From the NCBI RefSeq assembly GCF_028554725.1, contig NC_071670.1:33350001-33414000 (forward strand): a DNA stretch of 64,000 nucleotides. Reading direction: 5' to 3'. The notes beneath the pieces are model-generated. The model had not been told where the DNA came from and did no database searches. It saw nothing but the letters and a program-made list of their open reading frames with translations. This stretch comes from Zeugodacus cucurbitae (lineage: Eukaryota; Arthropoda; Insecta; Diptera; Tephritidae). This document shows, piece by piece, positions 36,166 to 49,779 of this stretch. How positions within the stretch are numbered: position 1 is the first letter of the stretch; every line of letters begins with the position of its first letter. The translations under genes and the position numbers were made by a program.

Positions 36166-39100
36166 ATATACCATCCTTAGGCATGAGTCATTATTCTCAT
36201 TTGCTATGATTTATTCCTCCAACAGATATGTTATATATACATGTCCTATGTCTGAATTCGGTTTCTCGTGAGTACTTTTTATGTTTATCAAATTTTATGG
36301 CACGTGATCAAAATTGTGTTAGCCTTAAACGGTTTGAAGCTATGATATGCTATGAATTGTTGCGTGACATGGTCAAGTATAAAAACCAATCTACAACAAA
36401 AAAAAGCCTATCGCGCATTTCGTTCACTCGCTGACCAGGTGCGTCCACCTACTCCACAGCTGGTTGTACTGACATTTAAAGCCAAAATTTAATTAAGAAC
36501 ACTATGACCCACTGTGTCGCACTCAGCACGGTACAATAGCCAAAGTAATGAGCGACACGAAAGCAATGTCGTATGTCAAAAGAACAACACACAGCGGAAC
36601 AAAAACTGCACCAGCCGCATTTTAGGCGCTTTAATTGTTAGCAGGTGTGGCCAGCAAGCAAACTATTGTTTCGATGATGCTCCTATTATTATCATATTCT
36701 TTGCTCTACGGTGGCTCGAGTTTTTACCCAAACCACACAAATTGCTTGAAATGTCGCGAGATTGCGGACATAAAAGTTTGCCATTTGTCATTTGCATTGT
36801 TCGCCTTCATTGCTCTACTTACAGCGCGCCGCACCAGCTGCAGCAGCGCTACACAACTACGAGCACGCCTATCATATGGCACTTTATATAGGAAAAGCGA
36901 ACTTTTGCACGCATTTGAAATGCACACACACATACTTCAATATATAAATATATAAAATACACACAAGTGTTGAAGCATTTAAGTAGCCTGCATATGGCGC
37001 ATTGCGGCCACATCCGTTGTCATTACCGCTAAGGTTGCCATTACCGTTACAACAACTACTACAAACAGCACACACTCATGTGCGCATATTTGCTCGTGTG
37101 TTCTATATTTATATTACTTGCATGTGTATGCACACACGGTTGCGTCTCTTGGCACGTGACTGCGGTTAGCTGCCAACAGCCTGCCTCGGTTCACAGCGCT
37201 GTTTCTCAAGCCTACCAACAGCTACTTTCCCAGGCGTCTTACTGTAGGTTAGTATTCATAGGAAGCACCGCCTTTTGTTTATTCTATCTATTTTCCTTTT
37301 ATCACATATTATTTTACTTTGCCTTTTTGCTTTTTTATGAGTGTAGCGCTTCTTTACTTTGTGAGAGGATATGTGATTTACTTTTGCACTTTCATGTTCA
37401 GTAGTTTACTTTGATCGAATGGCTAGTAAATAATGAACAACTTTATATATCTTGTCTTGACCTGCTGACCTCTTCATTCATTATGTAATTGAGTTCAGCC
37501 ACTTAATTCTCAAGTAATTCCCCAAGGGTTTGACGTGTGGGGATTGAAAAGCTATTAGTTGTAGAGATTTTATATAAACGTTTGGGGAGTGGTCATATTA
37601 GATCCAATAGAAAATATAAAACTGATTAGCTTGCAAGGAAACGCAGTTTTTTCATCCTTCTCGGAATTGGAAAGAGCGCCATCAGTGGTCTACTCTTGGG
37701 TTGCAACGAATGCTGGTCATTGCTACTACTTAAGTGCTCAGTAAGGTATGTTAATCCTCACTTAAGGGGGTTAGGTAAGGCTGTTCCCTAGAAGCAAAAC
37801 ACTTAAACTATGAGAGGCAGTATTTTGTGAAGCCAGGATCGCTTCCTTGATTAGATATTAAGACTCGACAAATCGCTCTGAACTTACTACAAATTTGCAA
37901 AGATTTTACACTTCTATATACGCTAGTTCGTTCAATATCTCTATATCTTTGCCGAAATTGCGTGGAAGATGACACGATGGTTTGACGCATCTTCACTTTA
38001 ATTCCAATATTTATCGAAAGAAGCTATATGATATCAAATTTATTGCCCCTATCAGAGAAATTGCCGTTATAAAAAGATTTTGTTCCGTTTTCAGACATTT
38101 GGACAACATAAAGCCATACCTCCGAATATATTGTATTGAATTGAACAGATATATAGAGGACGGAAGATAATATAGGTTACAGAAAGAGTTACAAATCAAG
38201 CTCCTTTTCTAGCCCGAACTCCTTCTTAGTATACGGAACCAGATGGAGATTTGTTTTCGTCCATTCGGTTACTCTAAAATATAATTCAAAAGCATTTTGT
38301 GATGTCGTAGGGCAGAGTGTCAAGTATAGTAAGTAAAATTTCAAAGTGGTCTAGTCTCATCCCTAACTAAATTATCGTCTTGACGTAGAACAACTTCAAC
38401 TTCGTCAGTATTATTATTCAGCTTGATTCAAACTTTACTTTATTTGTAGACACCTTACCCCTTCTATAGGCCAATACAACATATTCAATTTGTTCATTCA
38501 ATTAACCTATTCTCGCCCTGTAAAAGCGGCGAAAATCAATATTTTTTAAATCAAAAACATCAAATTCTCTCATCTCACTTGAGTATAACGAAGTAATAAG
38601 TGATATTTCAGTATATAAGCTTCGTGATTAAAAAAAAATATTGACACTGATGCCGAACAAAAGTCTCGATAACAACGAGTACATAAAAACTTTAAGGCAA
38701 ACATGAAAAGTAAACACATATGTATAAGTGCAAATATCCAACGAAACATAATGTCGATACACATAAACACCAGACTAACTGTATATTACTTAGCTGCTTA
38801 TTTATTTTCTCAAGATTGACAATATATTTTGCCCCATCTGCATATCTAAGCGATAGATCAATGTCGCCTGTGTTTAGTGCAAGGCATTTATCACATGGCT
38901 TAAAGGGCAACGAGAGCAGTGAACAACAACATATAATATAACATACGTTTGTACAAGCAAATAATTGTGTATACATTATGCCATTGAATGCAGATCTTGT
39001 GAAAGCAATTCGAGCTGATAAATCGCTTAGTGCAAGGGCGTTGAAAATAAATCTTGAAAGACAACTTAGGAAAATATTTTACTAAAATAAATAAACTATT

Positions 39101-42100
39101 GAATATAATGAAATCCTGAGATGAAATGCTGCTTTAAATACACGTGTGTATATTCATGTAGAATAACTTTGAATGGTTTATAGATTGAGGATATATATTT
39201 TTTCATATAATTGCAGGGCGAAGAGAGTTCTACAGTTTATATGTTTACCTGACAGTGAAAATGTTTTGTTTTTCATTTGAATTAAACTATTAATATTAAG
39301 TAAGAATTAACAACAAAAGCATTAATAACATTAGTGTCATTCTGAAAGGGTTTACTTCAAAACAATTTGTTAATTAGTGTTAACTTACGCGAGAATCTGA
39401 TGTTCTTTGTTAATTTTTTATTCCAGTTTTCCATGTCCAATGAACTGTTAATTTAATAATTAAGTTAACTCCAACAATTTAGTATATACTCCATTCAATT
39501 ATGAATATAATGGAGCAATTAACTAATTACATAATTAGTATATATTGAAGAATATATTAATTTGTAAAAGCTTTCGAGTTTATTCGATGAGATTGTTCAG
39601 TAAGAAAACGTAATATTGTCAAAATATATGTCAAGCCGTGCAGTTACAGTAAGTTTTTAATTTTGAAATTTAATTTGTAAAATATTTGGTTTCCTAAATG
39701 ACTTAAGTTACATGAAACAAAACCCCGCTGAAAGTAATTGAATACAATTTTCAGATAGCTATCAAATACAAATCTTTTAAGTTAGATGGACTACGTTTCA
39801 GTCAATTTAGAAAAGCTTAATTATATTCAATTATATCTTAACTCCGTTACCTAATTTAATAATTATTGAAGCGTTACGTTTTACGTTTTAATTGCCTCAT
39901 AAAATCTAATATATGTATCTTATTAAATTCATATCTTAATTGCGTCAGTTGACCTAGATTCGGTCGATTTACATCTTAACTGCCTCAGAAAAAATACTAA
40001 ATGTTGAATAAACACTTAGTACATTTTAGTCAATTTACATCTAAATTACCTCAGAAAAAATTACGGAATAAACATTTAGTACATTTCAGCATACATTGCT
40101 ACGGCTATTTTGCTAATTGTTGGATCTAAATTGAGTATAATTTATCCAAATTATCAAATTTCACTTTAGAATCTAAATTCTAATCACTAATTGATTGTAA
40201 ATTAAGTCACATAAATAGAATGTGTGAGTCGAAAATAGTATTTTTTCTCAGTTATTTGATTTCAAATGATTAATGCAGCTCATTGTCCATATTTGTTTTG
40301 ACACCAATAGTTTATACCAGTGTTGTTTGAGACAATCTCCTAATTTGGTCAAAATTATTACTGATTGACTGAAGTAAGTGGCAATCTGAAGCGTCGATAA
40401 GGTAGATTAAATAAATATTCAAAGGTAAAATAAATAATAAGCTCTTACATATCTCGAGCGCTACCATTTTTCTGTTCGCGGAAGTATTTCTCACTTACTT
40501 GATTTGCAGCGACACCTTTGGGTGCAATTATTCATTGAAAATTTATTAAAATTAGAAAATTCATGTGGCAAACATAAATAAGACAGAATTCTTCTATCAA
40601 GAGGATCCTTCCTTATTCTTATATTTAGATTTTAATATAAACGACGACAGCAACGCCTAAAGTAAGTTCAATATTTTGATTTTATAGCCTATGAATTTAC
40701 AAAAAAAGGAGCATCTTCGGTTATGCAATTACAAGCAACAACAAACACAACTAAATACAATATTTTATGCACAAATAATAAAAAAACAGCGACAACAAAA
40801 GCAATAAACGCCATTGATTATGCATGACAATGTAACCTTTTTGCATAATACAACGGGCGCTTACAATGCAAATTTGTACATAAAAGCGATGTTAATATGC
40901 TCTTGCTGTTGTTGCTGTTGTTGTCGATCTCAACAATGTGTGGTGTATCACATTGACTGGTTACGCCACGCTGCCTGCGACATACAGTTGAACAGAAGCC
41001 GCACTGGCGTTTGTGTTAGGCACATAAATTTGCCAAAACGACGATGAAGAGAGGAGAGGAGTTTAAAATATGGCAGTTGTTGTTCTTTTTTCTTTGCTTT
41101 GTTGCTTTTTGTGATTTAAAACACGGCAATGCGGCGACCAACAAAGCGTGTGACACACAAAGGACACGCAAAGGCAACAAAACACACACACACACACACG
41201 CATGAATAACTCAAATGTGTGAGTGTGTTGTTGTTATCATATATGGTATATTTGGCTATGACACAACCAAGGTTTGTATTGCTGTTGTAGGCCACTACAA
41301 AAGTTTCAGCGAGTTTTTAGCGTCGTCTGTGACCTCTCAATGGCCTGTGCACACAAACCAAAATTTTCGAAAAAAATTTACTTAAACAAAAATGAAATGC
41401 TGTAAGGACACAGTGGCGTGTATAAAAGTTGACACACTTGAGCATGTGCTTAAAAACGCGCTGAGTAAAACAACAAATACTTGCAACCAGCAAACACATT
41501 TTACCCACCTCTGCCAGACGCCTAAAATCATGCAACGCCTTGTGTTTGCCGTGACGATTTGAATTGATTTTCGATTTTTTCATATTTTTTCGTTAATTTG
41601 CTTGCTTTGTTTCACTTGCTCACTCGTGCTGCTGTGTGCGCAAAACAAAAAATAATTGGCAAACACATGCACGTTGTACAAAAACAATTACAATAACTGA
41701 CTATAATGCGGCGGCACTTGGTAGTCAAGTGAGTCACACATAACGTGCGTGTTTCGCATTTGAGTCGAACTGAGTCGAGTATAAAAAATATAAAAAAATC
41801 ATAAACTGAAATGTTGAACAAATAAATGCATATAATATACGTTTATATAGGCGACCAACAACTTTTTGTTCAGACAGGATTTTCTTTCAGTAAAGCAAAC
41901 ACTCATACTTGCGCCGCAAACATGCTGGCAAATGGCAGAGTAAGCACACAGTGCCACTCTAGACACTTCAAATATCAAGTATTTGCATTTGTTTGTCGAG
42001 ATTTTTTTTACTTGCTGCTATTTTAACGATTTTCTCAGGCGTTGAACGGCGCTTGTTTGACAGTGTCTGTCATTTTTTGTTGCTTGAATTATGTCAAAAA

Positions 42101-42399
42101 ATTTATTTTTATTTTTTTTATTTACTAAATTTATTTATGTTTAAATTTTAAGCGAGTTTTGTAGAAAAGCGTGGCATTAGAGGTTATTGCTTATATTAAT
42201 TTTAATTATTTTTTAATAAATATTTATATTATTTTCTAATTATATTATGTATCATATATGCACTGCAGCAATTGTGTTGTAATTCCCGTCACAAATTCTA
42301 TAGTCACAATTCACACTTTGTTTCGCTAATTTTACGCTCGATCACAGAGTGCGCTTAATTTGTAGTTAATATTAGTTAATATATTTTTTTAATTCATAA
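36166..42399. other. Long non-coding stretch, no gene seen
   Basis: No exon is supportable. Features present: GC-richer patches near 36600-37260, very A+T-rich DNA at 39240-40250 with a degenerate tandem repeat at 39963-40089, a CTG/GTT-rich patch at 40900-40930 and a CA run at 41183-41199. From about 40700 onward the strand becomes rich in CAA and ACA triplets, running up to the promoter-like region at 42400. Confidence 0.4.
39963..40089 (+). repeat. Degenerate tandem repeat, unit about 60-66 bp
   Basis: Two adjacent units share GATTTACATC or AATTTACATC, CCTCAGAAAAAA, GAATAAACA and TTAGTACATTT. Weaker partial units containing ATCTTAA and TGCCTCA or TGCGTCA extend upstream to about 39840. 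It is likely a decayed minisatellite. Confidence 0.55.
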
Positions 42400-43160
42400 A
42401 AACACAAGAGAAAACACTGTTTTTGTTACTGCTGCACGACGCCGCCACAACGTCTGACACACAAAACACGTAACACCGCAATGAGCCAGCGACACGGCAG
42501 GCACCATTGGCTCGGGCCAGTCCGCCAAACAGTCTCTGCAGAGACAGAGCAGCCGCGGAAGGGCAACACAAACAGAAACAGCGAGAAAGCTATGAGCAAA
42601 AGCGAAAATGGAAAATAGCAAACGAAAGCGACAAGCAACAAAACACAACACAGAGCAAACCGCATGCTGACACGCGCCAACACACACACGCACGCACATG
42701 CAAGTGGGTACTATGTGAGAAAGTTGGCATAGCGGCAGTCGGTCACACGGCCACCAATACACGCGCCGCAGCAGTCAGGCGGTAGCTCGAAAGGCGGCCA
42801 AGTTGGCTGCTTAGTCGGTTAGTAGTGTTGGGTGCCACGGCGTGCACGTGTTTTTGCAACAAATTGTTGTTTTTGGCGTAGAAATTGCGCGCGCGCACAC
42901 CAAAACAACAGAGAGCAAGCGAAGTAACAAAGAGAGAGCGAGCAAAACGCAAGTGGAAACAAAAAACACGGACGAAATTAAAGGTGAAAGCGGAAAGAGA
43001 GACAGCGTTCAGCGAGAGAAAGTAGAGAGCGACAGCTGCAAGTAAAGTTTTGACACTAGTGACATTGTGGAGAGTCTTGAAAGGGCGAGCAAAAGCATTT
43101 CAAATTCACCACAACAAAGCAGCAAACAAACATTTGTAGAGTCTCCTCACCAATTCACCA
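42400..43160 (+). promoter_or_regulatory. Candidate promoter and 5' untranslated exon region
   Basis: This stretch is CpG-rich and much richer in G+C than its surroundings. On the plus strand it passes into GA- and CAA-rich sequence (AAAGAGAGAGCGAGCAAAAC and similar, about 42890-43080), the composition typical of long fly 5' leaders. Initiator-like TCGGT motifs occur near 42737 and 42813, and a possible splice donor (GCAAGTAAAG) lies near 43040. No start codon or coding exon follows nearby. The orientation would be opposite to the gene at 60-61 kb. It could equally be an enhancer or CpG-rich intronic DNA. Confidence 0.25.
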
Positions 43161-45929
43161 ACTGTGGAGAGTTTAGCTAGTATGTTATGCGGCATATTGT
43201 TGGCTGTTAAAATGCCTTTTCGTAACTTTTATTATTATTAGTGCTAAGGAAGTGGTAGTAACAGTGGCAGTTGAGGGGGCGGAAGTGACAACCAGCCCTG
43301 CTGCATTACAGATTTGTGCACATACAAATGTCGTTTTGTTTTTGGCGCATTCCGCCACGTGGGAATCGGCTAACATGTCGTCTGTATGCCGGAATAACAA
43401 AATAACAACTAAAGCATTTCATATATAGACATGTGCTTTTATGTGTGTCCAATTGTGATTTACAAGCATTTATGAACACATGTTGGCGTTGTAGCAGCGC
43501 TGCGGGTTGGTGTGGCGGCAAATGCAGACAACTACCATAATGAATGGGCGAGTAAGAACAAAAAGGGTTTAATGCCGTGAGCTGTAAGTTAAACCTTGAT
43601 TATGAGTTTGCTTATTACACTTCACATTAGGGCACTTTACAAAATGCTGTAAATATTTATACAAATATGTGAGCATATGTAGGAATAATGAATATGTCTT
43701 TTTTGTATCACAAATGTTTGCTCAATTCGCTGATTAGTTGGGCAATCCCAATGGGCATTCACATTGAAGTTGTCCAAATTCGTATGTTGCTCATACGCAC
43801 TGGGTGTTTATATTGTTTGAAATGTGTGTGAAGCCGCAAATAAGTGTGGGAGAAATTCTAATTAGTTAAGAACTATTTTTTTCGGAAAAAGTATATAAGA
43901 AAAGAATTCATGAAAATATAATTGTTGTAAAATATGAATGTTATTCAGTTTTGAAAATTGCTAATTTGTAAGTATGAGGTCGTCGTAAATTTAAATATAT
44001 TTTATTCGCTTGAAAATACTAATATTATAATTTTATTTCTTCAAAAATTTTACACTAAACAGTATTTAATAGCTATCTATGTCTTTGCATGATGTGACTT
44101 ATATAAAGTTAATGTAAAATTGTATAAATAATGCAATAGTTTAGAGCCTCAAGGAAAAAATATTCAATTAAAGCTATTGCTCCTTAATACAGTGTATCAA
44201 AATATCGACCCTTCCAAAATTAGAATTTACAATTCTAAGTCTAAGGTCAATTCAGTATATCTACAGAGTGCGGACATTGAATATAATTTATATCAACTAA
44301 TTTTGAGTGGTTAAATACATAACTATAGAATATGTAAGTGTAAAGAATTTTTAAATTTTTTTTTAATATACATATTATTTCACTGAAAAGAAATATTGAA
44401 GAGTCAACTACCATAAATTCTCTACAATTACTTTATATCTATAAGTAAGGCCTTCCAGCGTAGGTACGCTTCCTTGTAATATGTGTCCCATACCCAGAGA
44501 AAAAATATCCATTTTGTCGTATAGTGTTTTTTATGGCCCTGATTAGATAGGTATAGACGAAAATGAACATGTGAATGGGGCCTTTCCAGACACAGTTTAT
44601 AGCAGTGCTACACTGCAAAATTAATTTCAGGTAGAGTAGGAGGTAAAAGGAAAGTCAGTAATGTGGGTATTTAATTCTAAGGTCTGGCCTCCAGAAACTA
44701 GATATAGCAAATATTGTTGTGAGGCTAACTTCGAAAATCGGAGAACACACAGTTTTTACTTATGACTCAATCTCCCGGGAAAAGTAATTTTGGTCCAATA
44801 CTCAGCCGAATATTCTACAGTGTAAGCATCCATATTAGTTAGAAGATGAATTTTGACAATGTGCTTGTGAAGTTAAAATTTTCTGTTGTCAAATTTATAT
44901 ATAAAGTAGTAGTGGACTCATTGAGTAAAGGCATAGGATTTATTTGCTGTTAATCATAATTTATTTTGAAGACAAATACGATTTTTGATTTTTAATTGTA
45001 AATAAAAATGGCAAACAAAAATTTACATTCGATAATATTTCTCGATACTCATACGCCGTGGAGACCAAATTATATATTATTCAAAAACAGCATTAAGTAG
45101 CTTTTCTTAAATAAATCCAAGCCACATTTAAATGAAAATTCAAATCTTCATCGTTACAACTGTTTTCTGATATGCACCTTTTCTGTACTAACACACTACA
45201 CAGTATTCGTAAGCTGCGCGCAGCTTTTAGTGCATCTCAAAACTATTTGATAGCAGAGAACTGCATTTTAATTGCCGCACATAAGAAAGCTTTATGTAAT
45301 GCGACAGCAGAGCTTTTGGGATGCTGCAGCTATATTTAAGAACGCATTGTGTTGCAGCTGCAGCTGCTGCTACCAAAGTATCAAAAAAGACAAAAGCTGC
45401 GGTACAGAGAGATGCATCTGCCGAAATACAAATAAAAATTTTAGTACTCTGTCCAGTGCTTTAGCAGAAACTAGCAAAATCCGGCGAAATGTAAGAGGAA
45501 AAGAACTATTTATAGAAAAGAGTGTAAATGAATTTTTATAAGCACCTATTATTGTTTTATATATCTACTGACTATAATAATTTACACTTGCTCATTTTTG
45601 AATTAATATAATTAACTATTGCATAGTCTAAAGCTATCCAAAGTATATAACAGATAATTGTATTTATTGGTGGCATACAAAGGAAATTTCATTATGTATA
45701 TTGAAAAGAAATCAACAAGTTGCTTATACGCCCCACCACTTATCAGGAATTTTCACTACGATTAGTTCTCATACGCCCTGACAAACAGTTCCGAAATGCT
45801 ATATACATATACATCGTCTACCAATAGGGATGACGTAATAAAGCCTTCGTAAAAAGAAAAATATCGCTAGTCAAATCCTTTGGTTCAGGAAAAAGAATTG
45901 CATCCTCAAGATTTAACAGTTTGTTACCG
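43161..45929. other. Non-coding stretch, no gene seen
   Basis: A+T-rich DNA without recognisable coding sequence. A perfect 16-bp palindrome, AAGCTGCGCGCAGCTT, lies at 45211-45226. A Cys-rich open frame beginning at 45272 arises from TGC/GCTGCT-rich sequence and was not accepted. Confidence 0.4.
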
Positions 45930-46200
45930 ATTGTGGTATGGCGGCATCATTATTTCTTTAGAAACTAGCATTATAACATGATGTTGACCGGCTTTTTTTT
46001 TTGAGTTTGATGAAATCTTTCATCTACTTCCAACAAGACTGCGCCGCTTCATGTTCCATGTCTAAACTTGGACCTATTGCGTGAAATGTTTGGCGACTCG
46101 TCAATTTTGGAAAATGCTCACCTTTAATTTCTCTGGTTGGTAGACTCTTTATGTATAAATACCAACATTTATGAATACTGGAGCTTGCAGAAAAAACATA
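45930..46200 (+). pseudogene. Mariner-family transposase relic
   Basis: Fragments in several frames line up with the transposase at 4454-5074: WYGGIIISLE (its GGIIGPYFF region), MMLTGFFF (SMLTNFLLP), YFQQDCAASCSM (WFQQDGATCHTA, including the second catalytic Asp), LDLLREMFGDSSILE (MAILRENFGEQFIS) and FLWLVDSLYV (FLWGYVKSKVY). Multiple frameshifts and stops show an old copy, and no terminal repeats were found. It lies just upstream of the Tc1-like element at 46348. Confidence 0.6.
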
Positions 46201-46347
46201 ATGTATTCCTCGATAAAAATGAACTAAGCAAATTTGACACAAATCCCTTGATTTCAGATCACTAATTTAAAAGAACTAATAATAATATTATTGATGGAAT
46301 TTGTGTAATATTTCCCTTCAATCTTCCCACCTTTTACGCGATAGTTA

Positions 46348-47727
46348 CAGTTAAGGACAATAAAATAGAATCAGCCATAGTATTAATTTTCTGTTTCGAA
46401 AAAAAAAATGAATTTGATTTAAATTCAACTAAAATTTATTTCTGTTATTTACTTCATGTCAAGTGCTATTCGTTACAGTAAAAATATTGGGAAAAAGCAA
46501 TTCATAAATAATGGAAAACAAAGGTAAAATAAAAAAAATAAAAAATTGGGAAGACAAAAAAATAGAATCATAATATTTTATATTAAAAATAATAAATGTT
46601 TTAAGAGAACTAATACGTTAAATTATTAGTACTTTGTAGCGTAGCCGCTACTGACTTATCGCATGCATATTTTCTAGGGATATACTAAATTATTAAGAGC
46701 TCTGTGAACAGAATACCAGACCTCTTGAACCTCCTCGAAGAGTTCCTCCTCATTTTTTGGTTTAACTGGTCTTATTTCTTTAAGGCTCTTTTCCTTAATG
46801 AATATCGATAAGTTTTCAAATGTATTCGTATCTTGTAGTTGTGCTGGCCAAGCCATAACATCAACACCACGGTCTCAAACCACTTTTTTCCACGCCCTAG
46901 ACATGCTTGGAGTCATTGTCTCGTTGGAAATACCAAATGAAATGCATATCTATTCAGCATATGGGAGAATGAGTTCCTCTAAAAATTAAACATATATTTG
47001 GCGGCTCATGTTTACTTGTATCCAAAAATAGGTCAGACAACACATCACGAGAAACAGCTCCAAACCATTGTATTACCGACACCATGTTTGAAGTGCTAAG
47101 TCGTGTAGTCGTTTTAACGTCAGACCTATGTCCTGCCAGCATTTCCCCTAATATTAATTTTTAATTCATCAGACCATACGTTGTTGAACCATTTTTTTCA
47201 TTTTCATCCTTACCCCAATTAAATTGTGTTTTGCAAAATTAAATAAGAATGCATCTATGCCCTTCGTTCGGCAATGGACATTGTCGGGACAATCTGCCAA
47301 AGATATTCTTCTCTACAAACCGTATTCTTACCGTTCTTGAAAAAAAATTTTGCAAATATCTCTTGTTAAATGCCAGCAGCGGACTTAAACGGATCGCACA
47401 GCGACCGATCGACTGATTGATCGACTTTCGCCGTAATTTTTCGTGGCCGGCCTCTTTTTTCACATATGTTCGGAGATGTTAAGGATTTAAACTCAAATAT
47501 TTGCATTTTCTTTTCAATATGTTTGCAATTTGCCATTGCGTGTGATCATTTCTTAACAATTTTTTTACGCAGAACTTTTCTTTCTCTGAACAATGTTTTA
47601 CTCGACCAATTTTTCTACATAAATACATAATTAATACAAATATGGATTCAAATATCTAATTAAGCTAATATAACTACTTATTTGGAACGAGCCACTCTAT
47701 TTATACTTTCCAAATTACAGTTAACTG
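46348..47727 (-). mobile_element. Tc1-like DNA transposon with degenerate ends
   Basis: The left end begins CAGTTAAGGACAATAAAATA and the reverse complement of the right end begins CAGTTAACTGTAATTTGGAA, followed by TAAATAGAGTGGCTC against AAAATAGAATCAGCC. The terminal CAGTTAA is identical and the rest has drifted. TA flanks both sides (46346-46347 and 47728-47729). Length is 1380 bp, close to the usual size for the group, and a minus-strand transposase relic fills the middle. It is complete in extent but inactive. Confidence 0.65.
46674..47463 (-). pseudogene. Tc1-like transposase relic
   Basis: Minus-strand fragments in order: KKEAGHEKLRRKSINQSIGR and LSPLLAFNKRYLQ (DNA-binding and linker region, 47463-47239), STSNMVSVIQWFGAVSRDVL (the region normally reading VMVWGA, 47142-46954), FIWYFQRDNDSKH (the signature around the second catalytic Asp, near 46900), and MAWPAQLQDTNTFENL (normally WPAQSPDLNPIENL with the catalytic Glu, near 46840). 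Several frameshifts and stops separate them. The motif order and element length fit a Tc1-type protein of about 340 residues. Confidence 0.75.
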
Positions 47728-49779
47728 TAAAACTCGGCATTCTTAACCTTTTCTAATTTTTAAAAGTACACATGACTACAGTTGTAATTATGTAAAAGGA
47801 ATTGAGAACGAAGAAATTGATAACAGTAGTAAAGAGATATGTTATACTTCAATATGTTTGGAAGCGCTGAGTGGAGTCATTTAAAATCTGTATATTTTAT
47901 TGTTTGATGATATTAGATATGTTTACTGCAGTCCTAATTATAATTATTAAAAAAATCGATTTCCTTAACTGCTTTCCTTTCGTAGTTTCACATTTGTTTA
48001 AATTGCAGCAGAAAATACTGATTTTTATCGCTTTCGGATGAAAGTTTGTCTTTCACAAACTACTTTTATCACGTTTAATTAAATTAAAATAATAAAAATA
48101 AAATTATATAGAAGCTATAATAAATGGGTGCAAGCACGCAAACAGCCACTTATACGCAAAATATTATTAAAACTGCGTTGACCACAACTACAGTATTAAT
48201 ATGCGCCTGGCTGTATGCTAACAATTGCTAACATGGACAAACACATTTGCATTTTACTTTCATGTACGTCTGTGCAAAAGTGCGATTATAACTGTGTTGT
48301 CAGCTGTGGAACATCGCATGTGTTGTCACCCACTTTTTATTGTCGTTTGTGATTTTGCTTGATAGTTTTTGAATTTTTCTTTTTTACATTGCATTTGGCT
48401 TTGCAGCCATTCTGCGCCTTCATGTGTGCTTTGCTTTTGCTTTTCGAGTATGCCCAACGGCAGTTGTGAGACATAGTTTCCTCATTTCTCATTGCGTAAA
48501 AATGCAATGCAATAAACAAAAGTTGACGCGAACAACAATAACAATAACAGCAGTGAAAAGTTGCAGCGCGGCATTGTTGTAGTTTCTATCTGTGCTTGCA
48601 GACTTGTTAGTACGCTGTTCATCGTTGCTTAGGCGACCGCGTTAGATGAAGCAAGCGAAAAAAAATTACAAGGCATTATACCCACCAGCTGCAACATTTT
48701 TCGCTTCTCCACGTCTTTTAATGCTAAAATTATGTTTTAGTTCGTTAACAAGCACGCCTTGTTCACTTCACACGCGCATACAGACGCAAGAACACAATGT
48801 AACGGTATTGCATGTTGACGTACAGAACACAAAAAAATACCCGGGAAATGCGAGCTACTACGTTCGACAAACTGTGGCTTGATAAACCCGTTCACAGTCG
48901 CGGTTGCAGCCGCAGTCGCAAATGCAAAATAGTTTGTAGGCAGCAAAAGTGTGAGCGACAGGCGAAGGTTGTGTTGTTGGTTGAAGCAACAAAGGCATTA
49001 TAAAGCCCAGGGCCTACAACGGAACACAACTGTGAAATTCGGGAATGCAAGCATTGCTGCAGCCAAACTGTGAACAGCTGAGCTTACATCAGGCATTGCG
49101 AAGCGTGGGGCCAAGGATGGATGGCGGCGTGCGAAACTGGCGCTCATTTGGCATTCATTCAAAAGGCGGCCTAGCTTTTCTGCCATTGCCGCCCCCATTT
49201 TCAACAGCTGTTGCCAGAATTTTTGTGTTAATTAGAAAAGTGGTGGCGCTCCCGGCACAGTTGCAAGATGATTTATCTCAGCGAATTTGCGCTATTTATT
49301 TGTTTATAAGCGAATATTTCGCACAATCTGTGATGCACGTGACATATAGTTGATGAGCTGACAGTTGTTTTTTTCTTTTTAGGATTCTATAGCTTTAATT
49401 TAGAGTACACTGCTTAAAGGGGATATAATTTTTGGATTTTGGTTGCACATATATATGTATATAATATGGAGATAAGGTGTGGCAAATGCTCAAAAAGATA
49501 AGTTGTAGTATCACACTTTTTGAGATTTAGATTAATAACAGCGCTTTTCAACTAGTACTTCCTTTGAAAGTATTGTACCAGGCCGGTGAATTTCTTTTAA
49601 TTTCACATGAAAGCATGCCTGAAGCGTATGCTATCGATATTTAAGTTCTATATGTTTGCTGAGACTATAGCTCAAAAAGTATTTGTGACAAAAAATTTTT
49701 TAAGTTCTTAGATAGATAATTAATTTGGGGTAGAGTGGTTACTGAGGACGGGGTCATGTGTAGAAGTTCACCTAGGCGA
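47728..49779. other. Non-coding stretch, no gene seen
   Basis: A+T-rich with a GC-richer patch at about 48550-49290. The open frames there (for example 49045-49353) overlap frames on the other strand and carry no recognisable domain or clean splice context. Confidence 0.4.

Noticed and set aside
42394..42762. Cys-rich 122-residue minus-strand frame that might look like a secreted peptide
   Set aside because: It is the antisense of CAA/GCA/ACA-rich DNA; the Cys, Val and Leu runs are composition artefacts.
49045..49353. 102-residue frame in a GC-richer patch
   Set aside because: No domain, no flanking splice sites of quality, and an equally long frame on the opposite strand.
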